The notes below the pieces were generated by a model. The model was not told the DNA's origin and did not search any database. It worked only from the letters and a program-made list of their open reading frames with translations. Position numbers and translations under genes: made by a program. 64,000 nucleotides of DNA from Paraspadella gotoi (taxonomy: Eukaryota; Chaetognatha): assembly GCA_051294375.1 (NCBI GenBank), contig CM119267.1, positions 5,755,992 through 5,819,991 on the forward strand, given 5' to 3'. Positions 25,440-36,762 of this stretch are shown here, piece by piece (positions within the stretch are counted from its first letter, which is position 1; each line of letters starts with the position of its first letter).

Positions 25440-25440
25440 G
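25400..25440 (+). repeat. (CT)n microsatellite
   Basis: CT dinucleotides with one interruption. Confidence 0.85.
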
Positions 25441-25621
25441 TACATAAATAGTTCCCATCCTTTTTTTTCATTTTCAAAGTATTTATTTACATGTGTAATT
25501 TTCAACTTACTTTCATTTTTTTTCTCATTTTTTTTTCTTTCTTGTTTTTGCTTTCTCTAAGTTTTGTAATATTCACCTTAAATTTCATTGTGTTAAGACT
25601 TTCTTTAAGTTGCGTTTTAGT

Positions 25622-25715
25622 TAAAGAGAAAACAAAGTTTATTTGTTAACTAACAACGGGTCTTTTTCCAAAATAAAAAACCCGTTGTTTGTAAACAAAC
25701 TTTGTTTTCTCTTTA
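25622..25715 (+). other. Strong 94-nt stem-loop
   Basis: The arms pair perfectly over 19 bp at the base (25622-25640 with 25697-25715; TAAAGAGAAAACAAAGTTT). They pair over another 9 bp (25653-25661 with 25680-25688; ACAACGGGT), with an internal loop between and an 18-nt terminal loop. Size and shape resemble a microRNA precursor or a very small foldback element. Nothing else marks it as transcribed. Confidence 0.55.
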
Positions 25716-26244
25716 CCTCTAATTTCGTAATTTTCATATTTTTATATACCTGTCATATATACTATTTTATTCAAAACCGCCTATTTATTTTCATTTTAAT
25801 TTTAGCACCAATATCGCTAAAAGATTGGGCCGAGTGTTGACGCAGAGACGGCTTCCGCGGCCACGAAAACCCTTTCCCGCGTTTCTTCTCCAATTTTACA
25901 GAAATAAGATGGCGACCCCGTCACAGCCTTTCAAATATTTCATCCTCTTTTCAACTTTTCCTTCTTTCTCTTTTCTTTTCGTTCGTCTCTTTTCCTCCTT
26001 TCCTTCAGGTCTTCGGTATTTTCCTCTTCTCTTTTCCTATACCTGCCTACTGAATATTGTTTAATTTTTACAAAAATTAACATACGACATAGACTGTCCA
26101 AAATCCGGGACAAGATAGCTCAATCATTGAATGAATGTATAATTTTTGTATTTGTAACTTTTTTGTACCAATTTCATACATATAACAACTATGACCAGTA
26201 TCCCTTTCCCACTCACTCTTTCTCTTTCTCTCTTCTTTCTTCTC

Positions 26245-26246
26245 TC

Positions 26247-26304
<58 letters not shown>

Positions 26305-26505
26305 CTCATCCCTCAAAACTTGGTTTATAAATTCCCAACTGGAAACGATGTTTTAATCAATCCGTCATTTTTATTTTCTTTTTTTTGAAGCCAAAAACCA
26401 GAAACTAAGTCATCGACGAATCATTTTTTACGAATCTTTTGATCAACGATCGAGACTCCGCCCAGAGGCTCCCTAGAGAGAGGCGCTCTCTGTCTCTGTC
26501 TGTCT

Positions 26506-26550
<45 letters not shown>

Positions 26551-26570
26551 TTCTCTCTCTCTCTCTCTTC
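26245..26570 (+). repeat. Two (CT)n microsatellites
   Basis: CT tracts at about 26247-26302 and 26508-26567, with unremarkable AT-rich DNA between. Confidence 0.9.
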
Positions 26571-26783
26571 TTCTCACTACGTACTTTCTCCATCCCTTTT
26601 CAAAAAACCATTACTCCCCTTTATCCAAATATTTGTTTCTGAACTCAACCAATTTTGGTCATCATCTTCATCTTTTCTTCATCTTTATCCTTTTCATCTT
26701 CAGCTTCATCATCATCATCATTCGATTCATCTTCTTTATTTTCTTCCTTTTTTTATTCCTTATTCCTTTTATGGTTTCATCTC

Positions 26784-26886
26784 CGTCGTCGTCGTCGTCG
26801 TCGTCTTCCTCATGGGAACACGATAATGATACGATGTTCGAAACAACAAGAAGAAGAAAAAGTCGGGTGCTCGAATCGCCAACCGG

Positions 26887-26928
<42 letters not shown>

Positions 26929-27027
26929 ATCGATGACAAAAACAACCAGGGATGACAGCCAGATAACGATAAAACTGACAATGATCCTATTTATGAAACT
27001 CGTCTATGGAAAAGACCTCGATATTTA
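26784..27027 (+). other. (CGT)n and (ACG)n tracts with two similar non-repeat segments
   Basis: CGT triplets at 26786-26806 and ACG triplets at 26887-26930. One frame before the second tract reads HDNDTMFETTRRRKSRVLES. A different frame after it reads TDNDPIYETRLWKRPRYLG. The two peptides are similar, hinting at duplicated coding sequence. No gene model can be built. Confidence 0.25.
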
Positions 27028-27059
27028 GGTAATGAATATACGGGAGTATTCCCCGATCT

Positions 27060-27303
27060 AATACTCTAATACAAAATTTCAAGTCAATCGCCACATCCAC
27101 TCATGAGTAATTGGTGTTCAAATAGTGAAATATATTTTTTCGTTTTATCCATTTAAACTCATTTCCACTCGGACGATTCCATCGAAACTTCATATCCAGC
27201 TCAATCACACACTTCCCTACCCACACACAAAATTTCATCCCAATCCATCCATCCAATCACGAGTAATTGGTGTTTTTTGCTAAGGTGGGACGGACGGACG
27301 GAA

Positions 27304-27342
<39 letters not shown>

Positions 27343-27480
27343 AAGACGGACATCGTTTTTTTTTTGCATAATTTATCATACATTTTATGTTCTGACTTGA
27401 TATAAGTGTGTATCTTCCAACTTAATTGACGTAGGGCTCGGATCCTGGACGACCTGACAAAGTAATTATTTATAAGTCGG
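27060..27480 (+). repeat. Interspersed repeat family B, copy B1
   Basis: Homologous to B2 but carries two versions of the CACGAGTAATTGG block (near 27100 and 27255). It also has a longer GACA run (about 27303-27341), then TTTTTTTGCATAATTTATC. The tail (GGATCCTGGACGACCTGACAA) matches B2 loosely, and the terminal hairpin is degraded. Confidence 0.7.
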
Positions 27481-27559
27481 GATTGTGAAAGTATGATCGA
27501 CTTAATATAAGATCGCAATTCTATTGGATTTTTTTATGATAAGTGAATAATTTGACAAC

Positions 27560-28420
27560 TAGTAAGATGCCCGCTCCGTCGATCGAAAACGACGACTGAC
27601 GACGAATAGATTACGTATCTGACGCCGATTAATTTTGACAAAATTTCGACTGACGAAGACGACGACGAAGCGACGACTCGAAGACTCGTATCGACTCAAA
27701 AACGTATCGCGAAGACTGACGAAAAAAACGACGACTCGAAGACTATCTGACGACATAAAACGACGACGTAAGTACGACGACGAAGATCTGACAGCGAAGG
27801 GACGACGACGAAGACGACGACAAAAAACTGACGTGACGAAGACGACGACAAATATCGACGGACGAAGTTCGGAGCGTGACAAAAAACGACGACGAGTACG
27901 ACGTTATCAAACGATCGACTCGAGAGGACGACTACAAAATAACGTGACGACGAGACGACTTACGAAGACGACGACAATATAAACGCACTGACAATTATCG
28001 ACGACATAAACACTGACGAAGACGTACGACAATTACGATGTACGAGTACGACGACGATAGACCGACGACGAAGACGACAGACACGACAAAAACGACGACG
28101 AGACGACGACAAAACGACGACGAAGACGACACAAAAACGACGACGAGCGACGACAAAAACGACGACGAAGACACGACAAAAAACGACGACAAACGAACGA
28201 CGAGACGACGACAAAACGACGACGAAGACGACGACCAAAACACGACGAAGACGACGACGAGACGACGACAAAAACGACGACGACGACGACAAAAGCGGAC
28301 GAAGACGACGACCGAAGACTACGTACGACTGAAGACGACGGACAAAAACGACGACGAAGAGACGACAAAACGACGAACGACGACGAATGACGATCGGACG
28401 TGATTGAATGGATAAACACT
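27560..28420 (+). repeat. Degenerate CGA-rich array, about 860 bp
   Basis: Dense GACGACGAAGACGACGACAA-type units with ACAAAA and CTCGAAGACT interruptions. Frames on both strands stay open for up to 156 codons, but all read as Ser/Arg/Val or Asp/Thr repeats. A T-rich tract (about 28440-28480) ends the array. I regard it as non-coding. Confidence 0.85.
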
Positions 28421-28429
28421 GAGAAAACA

Positions 28430-29400
28430 CGTTTTGTCGTGTTTTTTTTTTTTTTTTTGTTTTTGTTTTTTTTTTTTAGTTTCGGCATTGGTATTGAGAT
28501 CTGTTTTCGTCATTATTTACATCCGAGTCGAATATCATTATTTCTCGTCACGAGTTGTTTCTAGAGGCGGTTATTCTAAATATACGGGGTTCTATAGAGA
28601 GGGGGAAAGAGAGAGACTTCTTCAACTTTTTACTTTCCTTCTTTCCTTTCTCAACTTTTTACTTTCCTTCTTTCCTCTTTCTTAATTTCCTTCTTTTGTT
28701 TCTCCTTCGACTTTCTGACTCCTTTTTTTTTTTTGTTTTTCTTTTCCTTTTTCATTTCCATAAATCCGTCTCCACCTTTTGGTCTCATTTCCCAATTTCT
28801 TCCTTCCTTCTCTCTTCTCCTTTTCTTTTCCTTTCCTCTCCTCCACATTTCTTTTTTTTTCTCCTCCTCTCGACGTCTCTCCCTTTGTTTCCTCCCTTTT
28901 CTTTTTCCTCCGATCCTCCATTCACGTCTCTTCTCCTCCTGTCACAGTCTCCTTCTTATTGGACTGATAAATTTCATTAATCCGAAACGATTTCTAACAC
29001 AAAAGGGGACGTCGTCCGAACCGTCGTCGTCGTCGTCGTCGTCGGACAGACAAAGACCGCGAAAAGAGAATGAGGAAAAAAAAAACTGGGGTTCGTTTAC
29101 AGTTTCGTACTGAAACAAAATCGTCTGAAAACTATTGCTGTTAAACAACGCGGAAGTCTGACCTCGAAGGGCTCGTCTTTTTACAACGCGTATAAAATTT
29201 AAATTTATTTCGTCCTCTTTCTCTTTTCTTTCGTAGCCTCGAGAGTTGACCGCTTCGAAAATTTACTGCCAGAGAAAGAAAAACTAGGAGAAAATGAAGG
29301 AAAAAAAACCTGGTTGAGAAATTGTACAAGAAAATGCAGTTCGGATTTCCTTTGTACATGTAGATGAAACCCGAATAAAAGCTACTGTAACAAAAAAATG
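28430..29400. other. Pyrimidine-rich stretch without an identified gene
   Basis: Long C/T-rich strings at 28600-28970, a (CGT)n tract at 29014-29044, then ordinary AT-rich DNA. A short frame after the CGT tract reads DRQRPRKENEEKKNWGSF. I cannot place it in a gene. Confidence 0.4.
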
Positions 29401-29420
29401 AGAGAGAGGGGGAGGGGGAG

Positions 29421-29510
<90 letters not shown>

Positions 29511-29544
29511 AAATTCATCGAGAAAAGCGTCGTCGTCGTCCTCT

Positions 29545-29575
<31 letters not shown>
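29401..29575 (+). repeat. (AG)n and (CGT)n microsatellites
   Basis: AG tract at 29420-29507 and CGT tract at 29530-29575. No gene from there to 30240. Confidence 0.9.
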
Positions 29576-29576
<1 letters not shown>

Positions 29577-30244
29577 AAGACATCGACCTCTTTGGCCTTT
29601 AGCTCTCTAACCGAAAAACCAGCGCCGAAGCGAGAAGCGCACGAAACGCAACCAAAAATAAAAAGCAAGAAAAAAATCGGAAAAGCAAAAACAAAAGAAC
29701 ACGGCAATCGAAAAAGGGGGAAAAAAAAGAAAGAAAGAAAGAAAGAAAATGAAAGGATCTCTACCGAAAGCAAAGAAAAGTAAAAAGCAAATGGGAAAAA
29801 CCTCAACCGCATTAATTTCGTCCAAAAGAAGTTTTTTTCTTCGTATCATAAAAGAGATGAAAAGGACCAGGGGGTTTTTTCTTTGCTTTCCTCTCTCCCC
29901 CACCCACACCCCCCTCTCCGCCCCCCCCCTCGCAATACCCGATTCGCTTTATGATTCTCTTTTTACGAGGTTTGTTGTCGTCGTTAAGTAATGAAGGAAA
30001 AGGACGAAAGGACAATCGAGGAACAAATTCGTTTTCGTGTTCGCTGATTGGTCGGAAACCGCGACATTCGAAAACAAATGATCAAAGGATAAACAAGAAA
30101 AAGGTAATTGATAGGTTTTTGCTGGCGAAGTCGTTTTTGCTCTTTATACTTTTTTTGTTGTTGTATTTCTTTTTCACAGACCTTTATGTAAATTAAATCG
30201 TAAAAGTTTCCTGAACTAAAGTCAAGCCTTGACTTTTCCATTTT

Positions 30245-30365
30245 TTAGAAGTCGGATCTGCTTCAGCAGACCCGGCTCTATAATTCATTTGGACGCTCCC
30301 AACGGTCGCCGCCCACCCTTAGTTTATAAACGTTTATTATTCCATGTGTGTCTGTCTGTCTTTTT
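30245..30365 (-). repeat. Interspersed repeat family B, terminal fragment B3
   Basis: Read on the minus strand, it carries the same tail as B2: TATAGAGCCGGGTCTGCTGA, then AGCAGATCCGAC (hairpin 30251-30276). The inverse of the GACAGACAGAC block (GTCTGTCTGTC) lies near 30349-30361. A CTAA follows the hairpin two bases later. Confidence 0.55.
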
Positions 30366-30751
30366 TGAGCTCGCTACGATGCTTGGCTCCGATCAGGTAC
30401 AGTCGTTTTCTGTAAGTCTTGTCTCTAGCTCCAATCCCTGACCCAATCTCCCGACAACGGACCTAATCAATCCGTTTGGACACCGTATCTGCCACCATCT
30501 ACAACCAAATCCCTACGCCCCCCCACCATGGGCTCGGCGAAAAAGGTCCCCCCATCTCCTCAACGGTCGAGTCTTTGGCAGATCGGTCACTATTGCTTCC
30601 ATCTCGAAAAGACGTCATAAGCGATAACATGTTTCCTTCTGGCGTTAATCCGTCCTAGAACATGAAAAATCTGGGACGACGACGACGAAAGACGAGGATT
30701 AAAGGGAGAAGGAGAAAAGCGTTCACTCCGTCCAGAAGAAAAGAGAAAATT

Positions 30752-30900
30752 AAAAAGGAAAGAGAGGCAGGAGATGAAAACTAAAAAGGAAAGAGAGGCA
30801 GGAGATGAAAACTAAAAAGGAAAGGGAGGCTGGAGATGAAAATTAAAAAGGAAAGAGAGGCAGGAGATGAAAACTAAAAAGGAAAGAGAGGCAGAAAAAG
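30752..30900 (+). repeat. Tandem repeat, 31-bp unit, about 4.7 copies
   Basis: Units start at 30752, 30783, 30814, 30845 and 30876 and carry AAAAAGGAAAGAGAGGCAGG then AGATGAAAACT. Purine-rich DNA continues to about 31140. Confidence 0.95.
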
Positions 30901-31464
30901 AAGACTGAAAAGAGAAAGAGGCGCAAGGAGAAAAAAAAACACAAGGGAGGCAGGGACCAAAAAAGAAAAGAAGGGAGGAAAATAAAAAGTAAATGGCGGC
31001 AAAATCGGAGAAAAAAGAATAAAAGGGAGGTACGAGAAAAAGAATAAGAAACGAATGAGGCACGAGAGGAAGAAGAAAAATGAAGGAAGGGGAGGGAAAA
31101 AAAAAAGAGGAAAAGATATAAAAAAAAAGGAAAGAAAGAAACAATACGGCTCCTTCGGATCAGCCATGTACGAGTCGGATTACGGTTATGTAAACTGCAC
31201 CATTTCCATTGAGACCATAACCGTTAGTTCTGCTCGTCAGTCGGGATTTTCTCCCGGGTTTTGTTTCTAGGCCATTAGGATATGAGTTCATTTATTAATA
31301 TATTTTTTAGCGGGAAAAAAACATTTTGGTTTAAAATTATCTTCACTTTTTATGTAATGATCTTATACTGTTTTACGTTTCTGACGCAGTTTTTCGTTCG
31401 TCACATATTTTATGTTTGCTTTTTTTTTCCTTTTTCGTTCGTATCTACTCTTTTGTACTTTTAA

Positions 31465-31497
31465 AAAGAATACGAAAAAGTCTTTTTCGTATTCTTT
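31465..31497 (+). other. Perfect 16-bp palindrome with a 1-nt centre
   Basis: AAAGAATACGAAAAAG, then T, then its exact reverse complement. It could form a tight hairpin. Isolated, with no adjacent gene. Confidence 0.6.
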
Positions 31498-31858
31498 CTT
31501 CCAGAGGAAATCATCCGAGGAACTCTTTATCCTATTCCTCCTCTTCCTCATCTTTCTCAGTTTATTTTCCCAGATTTGTTTTTTTTTTTTTTTTCTCTCT
31601 CTTTCCTTCCGCGGCCGATCTTTGGTTGCGGAGTCTCTAACAAACGAACATCGTAAAAGGAAAGAGAGAGAGAAAGGAGAGAAAAAGAGAGAGAGCGAGA
31701 AGAATTTCGCATCTCTTTTCCTTTTTCTCTCTTCTTTTATCTCTTTTCTTTTTCCCCTTTTATATATATTTTTCTCTTCCCTCTCCCTTTTTTTTATTCT
31801 TTTTTATATCCATTTTCCTTATTTTTTATGTTTGCCTCCTCTTTCATCTTTTTCTCAG

Positions 31859-32024
31859 CTTGAGGCAAACCGGAGCAGCGACGCCGAAAAAACATATTCG
31901 GAAAGCATCTCGGTCCGATAAAGAAAAAGATACCGACGCCTTAATTCTCACGCTTCATTCCGCAGTCCGACGCGGCAGCAAACAAATAGAGAAACCGAAG
32001 GCTGCGTCTGTACTTATAAATTGA
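31859..32024 (+). CDS. Candidate terminal exon of an unidentified plus-strand gene
   Basis: A strong acceptor (CATCTTTTTCTCAG, ending 31858) precedes one base and 54 sense codons to a TGA at 32022-32024. The peptide starts LRQTGAATPKKHIRKASRSD and ends EKPKAASVLIN. It has balanced composition and is not repeat-derived. No preceding exon can be fixed: the 31141-31270 frame (YGSFGSAMYESDYGY) is a possible partner but the phase does not join simply. The family is not recognised. The DNA from here to 33160 is AT-rich with no other candidate. Confidence 0.33.
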
Positions 32025-33160
32025 CTGTGTTTGACAGTCCGCATAGTTAATTAAAACACCATCGACTCCTATGCTTTATTTTTCTTCGTTTTGCGTCTTG
32101 TGTGATTCTTTATCGAACTCTGGTGGCGGAAATAAACTTCCAAGGAAAGATTATCGACAAAAAGAAATTGGAAAGCTTTCTATCTTAAATTGGGGATTCG
32201 TACAGTTTTTGAGCCCGTTTGTATGACAGTAACACCACTTAATCTCGCAAACATTTTAAGATTGACCCTACGTAAAAAAAAAAGAACAACCAAGGAAAAC
32301 CGATTTTAACAAACAAAGTCTTACGTTAGAAAATTTAAATTATGGAACGATAACCCGAAAATTTCGAGGAACTGAAAACGTATAGATGAGTTATGGAATT
32401 AACATTTAAGTTGTATTGAAATTTTCATAAAAGCATTATACAATACGTTTTAATTTGTTTTTCTTAAATGGCTTTCGCAAAAGTTGTTCTTTTACTTAAT
32501 AAACTAAAAGTCCGTTTCCTAGCGCGCATGTAGCTCGCTCGAGTGGAGTTTTCAAAAGTTAAACAAAGTAACAATGAACGAGCAGCGAGCGTTTCGATTT
32601 CAATTTAATACTGCAAAGGCGCCAACATATTTATTATATATTTATAATATAATTTTATATTATGAAAGTTGCAAAATTACTTGTTTCACTATTATAATAT
32701 AATATTAAGTGAATGGATAATTTTTATATATAATCTTAATTTCTAAAAATCTGCCAAATTTCCGCACAATTCTATTTTGTTACGTTCAATGTATCCAACG
32801 TGTTAAAACATTTTAAATGCCATTTACTCTTTTAACATAGTAAAGACAAACGAAGCCCTTTTTTCTTGGTTTCTTTTTTTTTCTGTTAAATCAAGCATTT
32901 CTGTACACAAAAAGACGCCAGAAAAAATTAATAAATTTACACAAGTTGTTTTTGAAACTATATTAAAAAATAACAATTAGTACAACTAAAAACAATTAAA
33001 TTCAATAAACAATTTGATTTAGTTTTGCCTCTTGGCAATACAATCAAAGACGAGAGAATGGTTCATTCGTTATATACAGCAAATTAACAAAATAACAAAA
33101 AAAGTATGAGTGAAAATGAAGGCCTACAAACAAAAAATCCGTTTCGCCTCATATCGATCT

Positions 33161-35142
33161 TCAGTCTTTGATGATCAACAAACTTCCTTCCACCTCGACA
33201 TTCTCGGCGCAACTCGTCTTCAAGACGCAGACTTCTTCTGACTCTCGATAAGAGGCACCGACGCAGGCCTCGGTCGCCATGCAGGCCTCGGCGCATTCGG
33301 TGAGGGTCTTCATTTCCTGCGCTGCGGCGGTCGGAGCGGCGGTCGGAGCGGCGGCGGTAGCGTTGAAAACGGCGGTTGAGTTGACATCGGCGAAAGTGAC
33401 GGGTGCGAGGTCGTTGCCGGGGCAGTCGCGTCGAAGGTGAAGGGTAAGGCTAGGTCGGGAAAGGAAGCGATTCATGCCGTAGATGACGACGATGATGCAA
33501 ATGATGAAGAAGAGGAAGCTCGTCACCGTCAGCCATCTGGCGGAGGATTAAGGGAAACGAGGAAACGGTTAAAATTAGGCTGGAAAATTAAAATAAGAAC
33601 GAAAAATAAACAATATTAATGATATTTTTCTACTTTTTCCCCCCAAAATTCCTTTTTTTTTTTAATTTTTACTTTTTTTTCTTTTTCCATTCAATTTTCT
33701 TTCATTTTCAATCTTTTTTAGATTTCTATTTTGCATTTTTTTTTTTTTTTGTCAAAGTCTAATAGAATCTCTAATCTCTATGTATCCCTCCCTCTTTCTT
33801 TATCTATCTTTCACACGCCTTACTTAAATTTCTCCGAATTAAATAATGATTCCACGTGAGCGACGGTGTCGGACACATCATCATCCGCCCGATGGGAGTT
33901 GGGGCTCCATTCGATCGGGCGCCAAGCGGGCAGCGAGGGGCATTTGGGGCAGGAGAAGGTCCTCTTGGTCCTCAGGTCCTCGTCGTCTTTGCCGTCGTCG
34001 ATGGTCATCTCTTCGGGTTGGATCTCGATGGAGACCATGCCGTCTGTGATAAAAGAGGAAAAAGGCGGGAATTTTTAAATTCATTTCGAATCGTTTATTT
34101 CAAAAGCAATCTCGAAGAAAACTTTAAAATTATATGAGCGAAAAAAATTATGTTAGATATCCCTTATCGTTTAGTTTAGATAAACTAAAGAAAAAATCTT
34201 ATCATTAAAAAACTTACTCTCGCCCTTTGCATGTCCGTTTTGTTTTTCTTCGTCTTGGTCGGGAAGTTCTTCAGCCTAAAAAGGAAAAAAGTGTTGATTC
34301 AGAGTATTTAAAATTTTTATTTATAAAAGTCTGAGAACTAAAAATTAAATTTTCACATCCTTTATTGTAAAACTTGAAAAGCTCATTCTTTAGAATTTTT
34401 TTCATAATAATAAACGGGTCCGCTTTTACGCATTCACTTTTTTACCCAAAAAAATTCGGTCGTGACAAAAACCAGACTTTCCCCCCCCGAGGCCAAAAGA
34501 TTTGAGAAATAACATTTTCAATCAATCCTAAACGGTAAAGTTACAAATTCGAAAACCGTCTGCGAGTGTTGAATTTTAATATTAACGAATGACAAAAATA
34601 ACGAGATAATTAAAATTATTAAAAATACCGGGTAACGGTACGCCATTGAATGATTTAGTTGCTTAAGACAATATTAATATATATTATATGAAATTGGTAC
34701 AACTAATATAAAAATTATCCATTCATTTAATAAATAAGCTATCTTGCCCCTGACTTTGGATAGGCTTTGGTGGTTTAAGGCCTCCATCATTCTTACAAGA
34801 TAATGAGATAGCAGGTTCCTGCAAGATTTCAATCAAGACTCTCTCACAGTATTGTTTTTTGTCTCCCAAAGTGTAATATATTATATATAATATATTAATA
34901 TTAATACACACCTCCTTCAACGGTACGATGGACGAATCCAGATCCAACGCCACGTTGCCATTCAACTCTACCTCTTTGGAGGCGTCCTTTTCGACCTCGG
35001 TGGCGGACTTCGTCGCCTCGGCGTTCTTCTCGTTCTTTTCGGCGACGTCGGGCGGCGTCGTTTCGACGATCGGCGCCGATTCGTTGTCGGCGGCGACGTC
35101 CTCGGTGTTGACGGGTTCGTAAGCGGGTTTCGCGTCCATCAT
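33161..35142 (-). CDS. Uncharacterised 294-aa single-pass membrane protein with a Cys-rich C-terminal domain
   Basis: Four exons: 35142-34912, 34275-34218, 34043-33824, 33536-33161. Splice sites GAG/GTGTGT, TTTTTAG/G, GA/GTAAGT, ATCACAG/A, AA/GTAAGG and CCGCCAG/A keep phase, giving 295 codons with stop. Exon 3 seems to end in a stop at 33820, but that TAA lies inside a strong GTAAGG donor. Splicing there joins EKF-K-WLTVTSF in frame. About 170 acidic, mostly disordered residues (EVEKDASKEVELNG; a CPKCP pair) precede one membrane helix (FLFFIICIIVVIYG, about 177-190). About 100 residues follow, with two N-x-T/S sites and six Cys (ECAEACMATEACVG, then CVLKTSC) resembling a PAN/Apple or small disulfide domain. 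No signal peptide is seen, so a type II orientation is inferred. The family is not recognised. Confidence 0.72.
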
Positions 35143-35404
35143 TAAATTTTAATTTGTTTTTATTTGGTGAAAAAAAAATATCGGGATGGAGAGAAGGAGA
35201 GAATGAAAGAAAAAGGGGAAAAATGTTTCGTAGTCGAGATGGAAATTTGGAGAGATCGAGTTGTGATGAGGCGTCGATGGGAACGAGAGGGGTAAAAGAG
35301 GAAGAGGATGAGGAAGAAGATGAAGGGGAGGAGGTTTCGGGCTTCGTGACCGGCTGCGAGACCCCGCCCTAAGATTCTAAGTAAGAACAAAGTCTGACAG
35401 AAGA

Positions 35405-35410
35405 AGCGGT

Positions 35411-35495
<85 letters not shown>

Positions 35496-35496
35496 T
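35405..35496 (+). repeat. (AG)n microsatellite
   Basis: AG dinucleotides with a few GAA interruptions, in the upstream flank of the membrane-protein gene. Confidence 0.9.
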
Positions 35497-36680
35497 CTTT
35501 CGACACCTTTTTATTTCTATTCCCAAGTTCTTCGAATGGTTAATATTTTTGTAAAAGTTTTTTTCACTACTAACTTCGGCGATTCGACTCCTAATAACCT
35601 CGGCTTTCTAAATCTCGTTGTCCCGCAGTCAGGCATTACGCTTGATCGGTCATCGCTGTACCCTCTAATTCCCGCGCCCTCTCTCGTCTCTACCCAACCC
35701 GTCCGTTCGGCCCCTCGGGTCGCCCCCCCCCCTTTTTTTTTTCGTGCCTTCATTCACGGACTGGGATTATTCATTCACTCGCCGATCGGAGCAGGGGCCA
35801 TTCATTCATTCGCGAAGGACGTCATGCGTGGCCGATGAAAACGAAAACTTTTCTCTTTTGGTCTTCGACTCGGAACTTTGGACGGCAGGCCTGGCTGCGG
35901 AGAGGGGGGGGGCGTTGCCAGAGGGAAGTCGAAAGACTCGCGGGAAAATATCGAGAATTGATCTCGAACATCGATTAAAGTATCGCGAGCTATAATAAAG
36001 GAATTGGTACAATTAAATTTCTTATACAAAAGTCTTCTAATAATATTATTCGTTTCGAAACCCATAAATTTTATGAACAAAACATTCTAGAAATTTCCTT
36101 CTTATAATATTGCGAAGATGTCCTTATAATATATTTTGTGTTAAATCCTACTCAAGGAATATACAATAAAAATAGCCCGACAATCAGACGGGCGTAAACA
36201 AATCTTCAAACATAAATCTGTAAAAGCTGTAGAATGAGAGGTTTCCCACAAAACCATTCATTCAAATGTTCCTTGATCTTTCACAATAGAAGCCCATTAA
36301 TTACAACCGAAGCAGACTAGATTTAAACCACAACCGATCGCGAATTGTAGCCGATTTTCGATCGACGCGGTTCTAAGCCCCACAAAATCTCTCATCCAAA
36401 TCTCCAACGAGCGACATCGATAGGCACCGAGAATAAGGGATCGCGGCAAAGGATTCCTATTCTCCATCTCAACACAAAAGAAGATCATCTCGTTGGGGAA
36501 AAAAAAAAACAAAAAAAAACAAATTTTCGGACTCTCGATCATCGGCGCTGACTATATCTTCATCTTTCTCTCTCAGAAAAAAAAAATCTGACCCATATTT
36601 CATCCTGGTTCGAATACCGCCCCCACCCCCCCCCTCATTCCTTTTCTTTCTTGGTTCACCGAAAACAAAAAAATAATCAA

Positions 36681-36682
<2 letters not shown>

Positions 36683-36762
<80 letters not shown>
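36683..36762 (+). repeat. (AG)n microsatellite
   Basis: Nearly pure AG. Confidence 0.9.

Noticed and set aside
27303-27341. Regular short repeat that might be mistaken for a CRISPR-like array
   Set aside because: It is a simple GACA microsatellite within repeat family B, in a eukaryotic genome, with no spacers.
27559-28430. Long frames of up to 156 codons on both strands over the CGA array
   Set aside because: Several frames are open at once because the array lacks stop triplets; composition is repeat-driven.
33820-33826. Stop codon ending the membrane-protein gene at exon 3
   Set aside because: The TAA lies within a strong GTAAGG donor and the downstream exon joins in phase, so the longer protein is preferred.
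36600-36640. Second B-box-like sequence (GGTTCGAATACC)
   Set aside because: Flanks are low-complexity and do not fold as a tRNA or a tRNA-derived SINE.
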